40,433 nucleotides of DNA. Origin: Pararhodobacter sp. SW119 (GTDB lineage: Bacteria; Pseudomonadota; Alphaproteobacteria; Rhodobacterales; Rhodobacteraceae). Below, piece after piece: positions 26,024-33,697 of this stretch. The stretch is from positions 1 to 40,433 of the forward strand of contig NZ_JADDJF010000029.1 of the NCBI RefSeq assembly GCF_017811755.1. Reading direction: 5' to 3'. The notes beneath the pieces were generated by a model. That model was given only the letters and a program-made list of their open reading frames with translations. It made no database searches and was not told the DNA's origin. The stretch's first letter is position 1; every line of letters starts with the position of its first letter. A program made the position numbers and the translations under genes.

Positions 26024-27916
26024 TCATGGCGCGGCCTCCAGTTCGGTTTCGGGCAGATGCGTTTCGGGGTAGAGGCAGCGCACGCGCCGCACGCCGCCCT
26101 CTAGCGGGATTTCGCCTTGCCGGCATTCGGGCTGCGCCTTGTCGCAGCGCGGGGCAAAGGCGCAGCCCGGCGGCAGGTCGTCGACATTGGGCGGCAGGCC
26201 CGAGATCGCCTCCAGCCGCCGCCGGCCGGTGCCCAGTTCCGGCACGCAGGCGATCAGCCGCGCAGTATAGGGATGGGCGGGCGCGTCCAGCACCTCTTGC
26301 GTCGGCCCCTCCTCGACGATGCGGCCGGCGTACATCACCGCCACCCGGTCGCAGAGCTGCGCCACGACGCCGAAATCATGCGTGATGAAAAGGATCGCCA
26401 GCCCCCTGTCACGGCGCAGATCATCCAGAAGCTTCAGGATCTGCGCCTGCACGGTGACGTCCAGCGCGGTCGTCGGCTCATCCGCAATCAGCACGTCGGG
26501 GTCGTTGGACAGCGCCATGGCGATGCCGACGCGCTGGCGCATCCCGCCCGACAACTGGTGCGGATAGGCCCCGATCCGCGCCCGTGGGTTGGGGATCTGC
26601 ACATCCACCAGCAGCTTTATCGCGCGTTCGCCGGCCTCGGCCCGGCTGACGGCGTGGTGGACCCGGATCGCCTCGGCCAGCTGGTCGCCGACACGGTAGA
26701 GCGGGTGCAGCGTCGAGAGCGGGTCCTGAAAGATGTAGGCGACGCGGTTGCCGCGCAGGTCGCGCAACCGGCCATAAGGCGCGCCGACCAGATCCTCACC
26801 CGCCAGCCGCACCGCGCCCCCAGTGATCACCCCGGGGGGCGAGGCGACCAGCCCCATGACCGACAGCGCCGTCACCGACTTGCCCGAACCCGACTCGCCG
26901 ATCAGCCCCAGACATTCGCCGGGCCGGATCGCTAGCGTCACCCCGCCGACGGCATGGGCCGTGCGCCTGCCCAGCCGGAAATCGGTGCGCAGATCGTCGA
27001 TCGTCAGCAACCCCTCGGTGCGCGCCGGCGGGGCGGGCGCCTTGCGGTCGACCAGCGTCGCCGCCATCGGCCGCGCCAGCGCGCCCGAGCGCAAGCGCGG
27101 GTCGAGCGCGTCGCGCACCCCGTCGCCCAGCAGGTTGATCGACATCACGATCAGCAGGATCATGACCCCCGGCACGATCGAGGTATGCGGCGCGGTGATC
27201 AGCGCGCCCCGCGCCTCGCCCAGCATGGAGCCGAGATCGGCCTGCGGCGGCTGGCTGCCGAGGCCGAGGAATGACAGGCCCGCGGTCTCCAGGATCATCC
27301 AGCCCACCGTCGTCGACATGGCAATGACGATGACCGGCACGACATTCGGCAGCACCTCGGTCAGGATGATGCGCAGGGGCCCCAGCCCCGACAGCCGCGC
27401 CGCATCGACGAATTCGCGATGCGAGATGCTGACCGTGACGCCGCGGATGTTGCGCGCGAAAAAGGGAATGTTGACCACGGCGACGGCGATCAGCGCGTTC
27501 ATCAACCCCGGACCCAGCGCCGCGACGATGGCCAGCGCCAGCAGGATGTAGGGAAATGCCATCAGCATGTCGACGCCGCGCATGGTGACGTTGTCGGTCC
27601 GCCCGCCGGCATAGCCCGCGACGATGCCGATGGCGGCGCCGATCACCGCGGCGATCAGCGCCGCGGCAAAGCCCACGGCAAGGCTCAGGCGCGTGCCGTG
27701 CAGGAGTCGCGACAGAAGGTCCCGCCCCAAATGGTCGGTGCCCAAGAGGTGCCCCTCGGCCAACGGGCGCAGGAATCGGTTGGCGGTGTTGGTGACATTC
27801 GGCGGATGCAGCGGCAGAAGCGGCGTGACCAGCGCCATCACCACGATGATACCAAGCACCACCGCGCCGAACCCGGCCAGCCGATTGCGGAAGAGAAGGC
27901 GTAGGAAAAGGCTCAT
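26024..27916 (-). CDS. DppC permease-DppD ATPase fusion protein
   Basis: This single 630-residue polypeptide joins a peptide-importer permease to an ATPase. Residues 1-290 are DppC-like, with about six membrane helices, an N-terminal cytoplasmic start ([17 protein letters not shown]) and GLSFLGLG and PQADLGSML near the coupling loops. A short linker follows ([13 protein letters not shown]), then an ATPase domain from about residue 310 with Walker [25 protein letters not shown], signature LSGGMRQR, Walker [13 protein letters not shown] and FITHDFG, ending in [15 protein letters not shown]. The frame is continuous with no sign of a sequencing join. This fused form is known from other bacteria. 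It starts in an ATGA overlap with the DppB gene, so coupling is likely. All key ATPase residues are present. Confidence 0.93.
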   Translation of the reverse strand: MSLFLRLLFRNRLAGFGAVVLGIIVVMALVTPLLPLHPPNVTNTANRFLRPLAEGHLLGTDHLGRDLLSRLLHGTRLSLAVGFAAALIAAVIGAAIGIVAGYAGGRTDNVTMRGVDMLMAFPYILLALAIVAALGPGLMNALIAVAVVNIPFFARNIRGVTVSISHREFVDAARLSGLGPLRIILTEVLPNVVPVIVIAMSTTVGWMILETAGLSFLGLGSQPPQADLGSMLGEARGALITAPHTSIVPGVMILLIVMSINLLGDGVRDALDPRLRSGALARPMAATLVDRKAPAPPARTEGLLTIDDLRTDFRLGRRTAHAVGGVTLAIRPGECLGLIGESGSGKSVTALSVMGLVASPPGVITGGAVRLAGEDLVGAPYGRLRDLRGNRVAYIFQDPLSTLHPLYRVGDQLAEAIRVHHAVSRAEAGERAIKLLVDVQIPNPRARIGAYPHQLSGGMRQRVGIAMALSNDPDVLIADEPTTALDVTVQAQILKLLDDLRRDRGLAILFITHDFGVVAQLCDRVAVMYAGRIVEEGPTQEVLDAPAHPYTARLIACVPELGTGRRRLEAISGLPPNVDDLPPGCAFAPRCDKAQPECRQGEIPLEGGVRRVRCLYPETHLPETELEAAP

Positions 27917-28860
27917 GTCTTGATCCGCGGGTCGAGCCAGGCCTGCACCACGTCGACGACAATGTTGAAGCCCACGTAGCAGGCCGCGACGAAGACCACG
28001 CCCCCCTGCACCAGCAGGATGTCGCGCTTGAGGATCGCATCGACCAGCATCCGGCCGATGCCTGGCCACTGGAAGACGATCTCGATATAGACCGCGCCGG
28101 ACAGGACGAACCCGGCCTGCAGGCCCAGCACCGGGATGATCGACACCATCGCCGCGCGCAGCGCATGGCCCCAGATCACGCGGCGCTCGGGCACGCCCTT
28201 GGCGCGCGCGGTGCGCACGAAATCCAGGCGCAGCACCTCCAGCATGGCGGCGCGCGACAGCCGCGCGACGACGCCGGTGGCGACCAGCGACAGCGCGATG
28301 GCGGGCATGGCCAGATGCCGGATCAGGTCAGCCAGATCGCCGCCGCCGAACATCGAATACATGCCCGAGACCGGAAACCAGCGCAGCTTCACGGCGAAAA
28401 GCAGGATCATCATCATGCCCAGAAAGAACGACGGCACTGAGATGCCCAGGATCACCGCCGCCGTGATCGCCTTGTCGGCAAACCGGTACTGCCGCGCCGC
28501 CGAGACCACCCCCGCGACGATCCCGATGATCGCACACAACATGAAGGCCGTCCCCGCCAGCACTAGCGTCGCGCCGAACCGGTCCAGGATCTCGTCCAGC
28601 ACCGGGCGGTTGAGCGCGAAGGAGCGTCCGAAATCGCCCTGCAGCAGGTTACCGACCCACACGAAATACTGCTGCCAGAGCGGGCGGTCGAGCCCGAGAT
28701 GCCGGTTCAGCCGATCGACATTCTCAGGGGTGGCGTAGGACCCCAGGATCGCGGTCGCGGGATCGCCAGGAATCAGCGCCATGATCAGGAAGACGATCAC
28801 CGTGATCCCCAGCAGCACCGGGATCGCCGAGACCAGCCGCTTCAGGATGTATCCACCCAT
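27913..28860 (-). CDS. DppB-type peptide ABC transporter permease
   Basis: This is an inner-membrane permease of 315 residues, the partner of the DppC part of the fusion protein. It begins MGGYILKRLVSAIPVLLGIT, has six predicted membrane helices, the typical SYATPENVDRLNRHLGLDRP loop after helix 1, and the EAA-type coupling loop DFVRTARAKGVPERRVIWGHALR. The end [11 protein letters not shown] is family-typical. GGAGGGGGCG lies directly before the ATG at 28860. The binding-protein gene ends 102 bp upstream with a hairpin in between, so this gene may be made at a lower level than the binding protein. Confidence 0.94.
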   Translation of the reverse strand: MGGYILKRLVSAIPVLLGITVIVFLIMALIPGDPATAILGSYATPENVDRLNRHLGLDRPLWQQYFVWVGNLLQGDFGRSFALNRPVLDEILDRFGATLVLAGTAFMLCAIIGIVAGVVSAARQYRFADKAITAAVILGISVPSFFLGMMMILLFAVKLRWFPVSGMYSMFGGGDLADLIRHLAMPAIALSLVATGVVARLSRAAMLEVLRLDFVRTARAKGVPERRVIWGHALRAAMVSIIPVLGLQAGFVLSGAVYIEIVFQWPGIGRMLVDAILKRDILLVQGGVVFVAACYVGFNIVVDVVQAWLDPRIKT

Positions 28861-28930
28861 CGCCCCCTCCAGACCCCCCTGAGGCTTTCATCTGTCCGCA
28901 AATATCCTCGGGGGTGAATTGGCGCAGCCA

Positions 28931-28955
28931 AGAGGGGGGCAGACAGCCCCCCTTT
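28931..28955. terminator. GC hairpin between solute-binding protein and permease genes
   Basis: GGGGGGC and GCCCCCC enclose a five-base loop 8 bp after the binding-protein stop. On the minus strand it is followed by TCTTGG rather than a U-run; on the plus strand by TTTC. It probably acts as a partial terminator or an mRNA-stabilising hairpin, which would favour expression of the binding protein over the permeases. Confidence 0.55.
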
Positions 28956-28962
28956 CGACGCC

Positions 28963-30561
28963 TCAGTTCTTCACCACGTCCTTCAGCAGCAGAAAGAACG
29001 ACGGCTCCAGTTGAAAGTTCTCGACCCGGTCGCTGGTCACCGCGTTCTGCACCCAGTTGGCGACGAAGACCCAGGGCGCGTCCTCGTGGACGATCTCCTG
29101 CATCTCGCGGTAGAGCCGCGCGCGCTCGTCCTGATCGGTGGCGACCCGCGCGGCCTCCAGCAACGCGTCGACCTCGGGGTTGGAATAGTAGCCCGAGTTG
29201 AACCCGCCTTCGTCGGGCCAGGCCGCGGTGCGCAGGGCGAGGAAGGGCAGGGTGTCGGGGTCGTTGGTCATCCAGGCCATCTGCGCCATGTCCGCGCGCC
29301 CCTCCAGCCCTGGATTGACGCGGCCGAGGAAGGTGTTCCACTCGTAAGTCTCAATGGTGACGTCGAAGCCCACTTCGGCCAGGTCGGCCTGGATCGCGGT
29401 GCCCATCGGGATCGGATCGAGCATGCCCGAGCCGCCTTCGGTGACGTAGAAGGTCAGCGCCGCGCCCTCGGCGCCGGCTTCGGCCAGCAGTTCGCGGGCG
29501 CGGTCAGGGTCGTGAGGATAGGGTTCCAGATCCTCGTTGTAGGCCCAGGCGAACGCAGGTGGGGTGGGGCCCGCGGCGACGGTCGCGGTGCCTTCCAGCA
29601 CGTCGTTGACCAGCGCCTCCTTGTTGACCGCGTAGTTCGCCGCCTGGCGCACGCGGACGTCCGCGAAGGGGCCTTCCTTGGCATTCAGGATCAGGAACCA
29701 GACGTGCGGGCCGGCCTGTTCGGCGATCTCGAAGCCCGCGCCCTGGAACTGCGACAGCGCCACCGGCGGCACCTCGACCATGATGTCGATGCCGCCGGCG
29801 AGCATCTCGGCGGTGCGGGTGTTGGCGTCGGTGATGGGGCGGAAGATCACCGCCTCGGCCGCCGCCGGGCCGTCCCAGTAGTCAGGGTTGCGCACCACGG
29901 TGACCCGTTCGTTCGAGCGCCATTCCTCGAACCTGAAGGGCCCGGTGCCCGAGGGGTTGCGGCCGAAGTCCTGCCCGTGCTCCTGCACCGCGGCGGGCGA
30001 GACGATCAGCCCGGTCGGATAGGCGAGGTTCGACAGGAACGGCGCGTAGGGTTCGTTGAGCGTGAAGCGGACGGTGCGGTCGTCCACCGCCTCGACCGTG
30101 TCGATGGCCGAGAAGAAGAACGACAGCGGAAAGGGGCCGGTGTCGTGCTGGGGGTGATCCTCGTCCAGCATACGCTCGAAGTTCCAGACCACGGCCTCGG
30201 CGTCGAAGGTGCTGCCGTCATGGAAACTCACGCCCTCGCGCAGGGTGAAGGTGTATTCGGTGCCGTCCTCGCTGATCTCCCAGCTTTCCGCCAGAGCCGG
30301 TTCGACCTCCAGCGTGCCGGGGGCGTAGCGTACCAGCCCGTCGTAGAGGTTCATCAGGATGCGGAAGTCGTTGACGGCGGTCACCGCGTGCGGGTCCAGT
30401 GCCTGCGGCTCGGCGATCTGGCCGATGACCAGCACGCCCGGCGGCGTCTGCGCCAGCGACGGCGCGACCAGCGCCGAGGAGGCGAGGAAGGCGGCGGTCA
30501 GCGCGCCGGCGGCGCGACGGGTCAGCGGGCGGGTCAGGAATGACGGCAGGAATGACGGCAT
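28963..30561 (-). CDS. ABC transporter substrate-binding protein, SBP_bac_5 (peptide/nickel type)
   Basis: This is the periplasmic ligand-binding component of the importer, 532 residues. An export signal is visible: a basic start (RPLTRRAAGA), a hydrophobic stretch (ALTAAFLASSALVAP) and a likely cleavage after SLAQ. The mature part has VIGQIAEPQALDPHAV, YDGLVRYAPGTLEVEPALAE, ITDANTRTAEML and FNSGYYSNPEVDALLEAAR, all family-typical. GGGAG lies eight bases before the ATG at 30561. The first codons contain a 12-bp tandem repeat (CCGTCATTCCTG twice), giving PSFLPSFL. It is first in the operon and diverges from the DUF1028 gene, with 105 bp between starts. The ligand cannot be told from sequence. 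Confidence 0.94.
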   Translation of the reverse strand: MPSFLPSFLTRPLTRRAAGALTAAFLASSALVAPSLAQTPPGVLVIGQIAEPQALDPHAVTAVNDFRILMNLYDGLVRYAPGTLEVEPALAESWEISEDGTEYTFTLREGVSFHDGSTFDAEAVVWNFERMLDEDHPQHDTGPFPLSFFFSAIDTVEAVDDRTVRFTLNEPYAPFLSNLAYPTGLIVSPAAVQEHGQDFGRNPSGTGPFRFEEWRSNERVTVVRNPDYWDGPAAAEAVIFRPITDANTRTAEMLAGGIDIMVEVPPVALSQFQGAGFEIAEQAGPHVWFLILNAKEGPFADVRVRQAANYAVNKEALVNDVLEGTATVAAGPTPPAFAWAYNEDLEPYPHDPDRARELLAEAGAEGAALTFYVTEGGSGMLDPIPMGTAIQADLAEVGFDVTIETYEWNTFLGRVNPGLEGRADMAQMAWMTNDPDTLPFLALRTAAWPDEGGFNSGYYSNPEVDALLEAARVATDQDERARLYREMQEIVHEDAPWVFVANWVQNAVTSDRVENFQLEPSFFLLLKDVVKN

Positions 30562-30596
30562 GGCGATGGCTCCCGGTTGATCTCGCTTCCGGCAAT

Positions 30597-30608
30597 TTAT
30601 CATGATAA
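30597..30608. promoter_or_regulatory. Palindrome in the divergent promoter region, candidate GntR operator
   Basis: TTATCATGATAA is a perfect 12-bp palindrome in the AT-richer centre of the 105-bp gap between the binding-protein gene and the DUF1028 gene. FadR-type regulators bind short palindromes of this kind, and such a regulator is encoded in this cluster. The site is seen; the assignment is inference. Confidence 0.5.
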
Positions 30609-30666
30609 TTTCCGATCTGGAAAGGATTCGTTGTCCGCGCATCCGCAAACAGGGGGGAAACAGCCC

Positions 30667-31341
30667 GTGACGATGTCGATTCTTGCGCGCGACCCGCGGA
30701 CCGGGTTGCTGGGCGGCGCCGCCATGACCGGCAACCTGTGCGTCGGCGCCTGGGTGCTGTGGGGCGATTCGCGCACCGGCATCGCCGCGACGCAGGGCGA
30801 GAAACCCTCGACCATTTGGGCGGACGAGGCGTTCGACCTGCTGCGCGCTGACCAGGACGCGCAGCATGTCGTCGATCAGGTGACTGCGGGCGATCACGGA
30901 AGCGCGTGGCGGCAGATGAGCCTACTGTGCCGGTCCGGCACGACGGGGCTGTTCACCGGCGAGGAGAACCGCGACTGGAAGGGGGCCCTGGTCGAGGACG
31001 ATCTGATCGTGGCCGGCAACACACTGAGCGGCCGCGCGGTGGTCGAGGCGGCGCGCGATGCCTTCCTGGGCACCACCGGGCTGATGGTCGACCGCTTGCT
31101 GGCCGGGCTGCGGGCGGCGGCGGCGGCGGGCGGCGACAGCCGCGGGATCATGTCGGCCTCGCTTCTGGCGATCAGCGACGACGAGCCGCCGCTGGACGTG
31201 CGCATCGACTGGTCCGAAACCCCGATCGAGGCGCTGTCGGCGCTGATCGAGCGCGCGCGCCGGCCCGATTACGCGCGCTGGGTGTCGGGCCTGCCGGTCC
31301 GCACCGACCCCGAACGCCATCAGGAAGGAGCGCCCTCATGA
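30667..31341 (+). CDS. DUF1028-domain protein (predicted Ntn-hydrolase-like)
   Basis: This is a 224-residue protein of the DUF1028 family, whose biochemical role is not settled. It begins VTMSILARDPRTGLLGGAAMTG, the conserved start, and contains GIAATQGEKPSTIW, GLFTGEENRDWKG, LVEDDLIVAGNTLSG and RPDYARWVSGLPV. The GTG at 30667 has AGGGGGGA eight bases upstream, better spaced than the ATG at 30673. Its stop overlaps the M20 hydrolase start (ATGA), so the two are made together. They diverge from a peptide-type importer, which suggests a hydrolytic role in breaking down the imported compound. Confidence 0.85.
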   Translation: MTMSILARDPRTGLLGGAAMTGNLCVGAWVLWGDSRTGIAATQGEKPSTIWADEAFDLLRADQDAQHVVDQVTAGDHGSAWRQMSLLCRSGTTGLFTGEENRDWKGALVEDDLIVAGNTLSGRAVVEAARDAFLGTTGLMVDRLLAGLRAAAAAGGDSRGIMSASLLAISDDEPPLDVRIDWSETPIEALSALIERARRPDYARWVSGLPVRTDPERHQEGAPS

Positions 31342-32570
31342 ACGAGACCGCGGAATTTGGCCGCGCGGCGGTCGACTGGATCGACCGGCTGGCGGCGGTG
31401 TCCGAACCCGGCCCGGGCGTCACCCGGATGCCGTTTTCCGACGAACACCGGCGGGTGCTGCCGCTGGTGCAGGAGATGATGGAAGACGCCGGGCTTTCGG
31501 TCAGCATGGACGCGGCCGGCACGCTGATCGGCCGGCGCAAGGGGCCGGCGGGGGCGCCGGTGCTGTTGCTGGGCTCGCACCAGGACAGCGTACGCCAGGG
31601 TGGCGCCTACGACGGGGCGATGGGGGTGGTGCTGCCGGCGTTGGCGCTGAAGGCGATTCGCGGGGAGGAACTGCCCTTTGCCATCGAGCTTCTGTGCTTT
31701 GCCGACGAGGAGGGCGCGCGCTTTCCCACCGCGCTGATGGGGCCGCGGGCGCTGGCCGGAACCTTCGACATGGCCTCGCTCGAGCTGAAGGACCCCGACG
31801 GGATCAGCCTGCGCCGGGCGATGACCGATTTCGGCCTCGAGCCCGAGGAGCTGCCGGGACTGAAGCGCGACCCCGCTGGCATCATCGGCTGGATCGAATG
31901 CCATATCGAACAGGGCCCGGTTCTGGAGGCCGAGGGCGAGGCGCTGGGCGTGGTCACCGCAATCTGCGGGATCGAGCGGCACGCAGTGCGGCTGACCGGG
32001 CAGGCGGCGCATGCCGGCACCGTGCCGATGGCGCTGCGCCGCGACACCCTGGCCGGCGCCGCCGAACTGGTCGCGGCGGTCGAGGCGCGGGCGCGGGGGA
32101 CGGACGGGCTGCTCGCCACCGTCGGCGCGCTGCGCGTGCAGCCGGGGGTGGTCAACGCGGTACCCGGCGCTGTGGACATGACGGTCGAGATCCGCGCGCC
32201 CGAGGATGCGGTGCGCGAGGCAGCCGGCACCGCCCTGACCGACGCGGCGCGGCGCATCGCCGATGCGCGCGGGCTGGAGGTGGAAATGACGCGCACCTAT
32301 GCGCAGGCGGCGACGCCCTGCGACGCCGGTCTGCAGGACGCGCTGGAGGCGGCGATCCGTGCCAGCGGGGGGGAGGGGCGGCGCCTCGCCTCGGGGGCCA
32401 CGCATGACAGTTCGGCCATGGCGGACCTGTGCCCGGTGGCGATGATGTTCCTGGCCTGCCGCGACGGCGTCAGCCACAACCCGGCCGAATACTGCCCGCC
32501 CGAGGTGATGGGCCAGGCCGTCGCCGCCTACACGACCCTGCTGTCGCGGATGGGCGCCGAGGGGCGCTGA
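31338..32570 (+). CDS. M20-family Zn-dependent hydrolase (N-carbamoylase/ureidohydrolase-like)
   Basis: This is a predicted dinuclear metal hydrolase of 410 residues in the hydantoinase/carbamoylase family (HyuC, AllC, beta-ureidopropionase relatives), which cleave N-carbamoyl or ureido groups or act as aminoacylases. Metal ligands are visible: H81 in LLGSHQDSV, D92 in GGAYDGAMGV, E124/E125 in FADEEGARF, H189 in IECHIEQGP, and a C-terminal His in RDGVSHNPAEYC. The dimerisation domain includes HAGTVPMALRRDTL, and ASGATHDSSAMAD lines the active site. The substrate is uncertain. It starts in an ATGA overlap with the DUF1028 gene and is probably controlled with the divergent importer. Confidence 0.9.
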   Translation: MNETAEFGRAAVDWIDRLAAVSEPGPGVTRMPFSDEHRRVLPLVQEMMEDAGLSVSMDAAGTLIGRRKGPAGAPVLLLGSHQDSVRQGGAYDGAMGVVLPALALKAIRGEELPFAIELLCFADEEGARFPTALMGPRALAGTFDMASLELKDPDGISLRRAMTDFGLEPEELPGLKRDPAGIIGWIECHIEQGPVLEAEGEALGVVTAICGIERHAVRLTGQAAHAGTVPMALRRDTLAGAAELVAAVEARARGTDGLLATVGALRVQPGVVNAVPGAVDMTVEIRAPEDAVREAAGTALTDAARRIADARGLEVEMTRTYAQAATPCDAGLQDALEAAIRASGGEGRRLASGATHDSSAMADLCPVAMMFLACRDGVSHNPAEYCPPEVMGQAVAAYTTLLSRMGAEGR

Positions 32571-32640
32571 AGGCGGCTGCGCCCGCTTGCCCCGGCGCGG
32601 GAAAGGTGCGAAGCGGGGCATCTGCCGCGGGGGGGTTTTC

Positions 32641-32970
32641 ATGCACTGGTTCTTTCTGGGCGCCGCCATCCTGTTCGAAACCATCGGCACGACCGCGTTG
32701 CAGGCCAGCCAGCAATTCTCGCGCCTGGGGCCGTCGATCCTGGTCGTCGTCGCCTATGGCGTGTCGTTCTACCTGCTGGCGCTGGTGCTGAAATACATCC
32801 CGGTCGGCGTGGCCTATGCGGTCTGGTCGGGCTTGGGCATCTGCTTCATCGCGGCGATCGGCTATTTCGTCTTCGGCCAGCGGCTGGACCTGCCGGCGGT
32901 GATCGGTATCCTGATGATCATTGCCGGCATCCTGGTGATCAACCTGTTCTCCAATTCCGCGATGCACTGA
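32641..32970 (+). CDS. SMR-family multidrug efflux protein (EmrE/QacE-like)
   Basis: This is a small four-helix inner-membrane antiporter of 109 residues. The functional glutamate is E13 in the first helix (AAILFETIGTTAL). The other family blocks are VVVAYGVSFYLLALVLKYIPVGVAYAVWSGLG in helices 2-3 (shown as blocks: SFYLLALVLKYIPVG and AYAVWSGLG) and GYFVFGQRLDLPAVIGI. In EmrE relatives such proteins pump quaternary cations or guanidinium out in exchange for protons. It stands alone, and a GGGGGGG stretch serves as ribosome-binding site. The gene for a membrane protein of unknown function follows 24 bp later. Confidence 0.9.
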   Translation: MHWFFLGAAILFETIGTTALQASQQFSRLGPSILVVVAYGVSFYLLALVLKYIPVGVAYAVWSGLGICFIAAIGYFVFGQRLDLPAVIGILMIIAGILVINLFSNSAMH

Positions 32971-32994
32971 GATGGGTGGGTCCCGGGCCGTGCG

Positions 32995-33591
32995 ATGAGC
33001 TTCGATCCCGCGCTGATCCTGTCCTGCCTGCGCGAGGTCTGGGTCTGGCGGCTGGGCGACAACCACCTGCTGGGTTGGTCGCTGACCGCGGGCTACGGCG
33101 CGGCGGCGGTGCTGGCCGGCGTCGTCGCGGCGCGGGCGCCGTTTCCGGGCGACACGCGGCTGCGCGAGCGGGTCTTCTGGGTGCTGGTGACGCTGTTCCT
33201 GCTGTTCCTGATGGTGAACAAGCAACTGAACCTGCAGACCACCTTCACCGGCACCGGCCGCTGTGTGGCGCGGGCCGAGGGTTGGTATCGCGCCCGGCGC
33301 GGCGTGCAGGAGCAATTCATCCTGGCCATGGTGTGGGTACTGGGCACGCTGGGTCTGATCGTGCTGTGGTGGCTCCGCCGCGCACTGGTGCGCAACCTCT
33401 TCGCGGTCGCCGGCGGGGCGGTGCTGGCGGGGTTCATCGTCATCCGCGCGGCAAGCATGCACCAGATGGACAGCGCGCTACGTACCGAGTTCCTGTCGCT
33501 GCGCGCCCACCGCTGGATCGAGGTCGCGGGAATCACGCTGATGCTGATCGGGGCGGTGCTGGCGTTGCGGAGGGCACGCCGGCGGCGCTGA
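32995..33591 (+). CDS. Integral membrane protein of unknown function
   Basis: The protein has 198 residues and four or five predicted membrane helices (about 25-45 LGWSLTAGYGAAAVLAGVVA, 63-80 VFWVLVTLFLLFLMVNKQ, 108-127 FILAMVWVLGTLGLIVLWWL, 135-152 FAVAGGAVLAGFIVIRAA, 178-195 AGITLMLIGAVLALRR). A conserved-looking polar motif VNKQLNLQTTFTGTGRCVAR lies between helices 2 and 3, and SMHQMDS after helix 4, so it may be an enzyme or a cofactor/ligand binder. I do not recognise a named family. It begins 24 bp after the SMR gene; co-transcription is likely. Confidence 0.7.
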   Translation: MSFDPALILSCLREVWVWRLGDNHLLGWSLTAGYGAAAVLAGVVAARAPFPGDTRLRERVFWVLVTLFLLFLMVNKQLNLQTTFTGTGRCVARAEGWYRARRGVQEQFILAMVWVLGTLGLIVLWWLRRALVRNLFAVAGGAVLAGFIVIRAASMHQMDSALRTEFLSLRAHRWIEVAGITLMLIGAVLALRRARRRR

Positions 33592-33645
33592 CCCGCGGCA
33601 CGCACCGCCGCGAAAAGCCGGATGCGCGCGCGCGGCAGCGCTGGT

Positions 33646-33663
33646 CAAGTCCCGCGGGACTTG
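33646..33663. repeat. 18-bp palindrome upstream of typA
   Basis: CAAGTCCCGCGGGACTTG is a perfect palindrome centred 43 bp before the typA ATG. Its centre (TCCCGCGGGA) resembles that of the array at 25773-25978, though the arms differ. It may be an operator or part of the 5' untranslated region. Confidence 0.6.
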
Positions 33664-33697
33664 TTATCGCGGCGCCGCAGCATCAAGGATCCGGTAC

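Noticed and set aside
29011-30543. 510-residue plus-strand frame over the binding-protein gene
   Set aside because: It is opposite to a gene with signal peptide and family motifs; the product is a random Val/Arg/His/Gly mixture.
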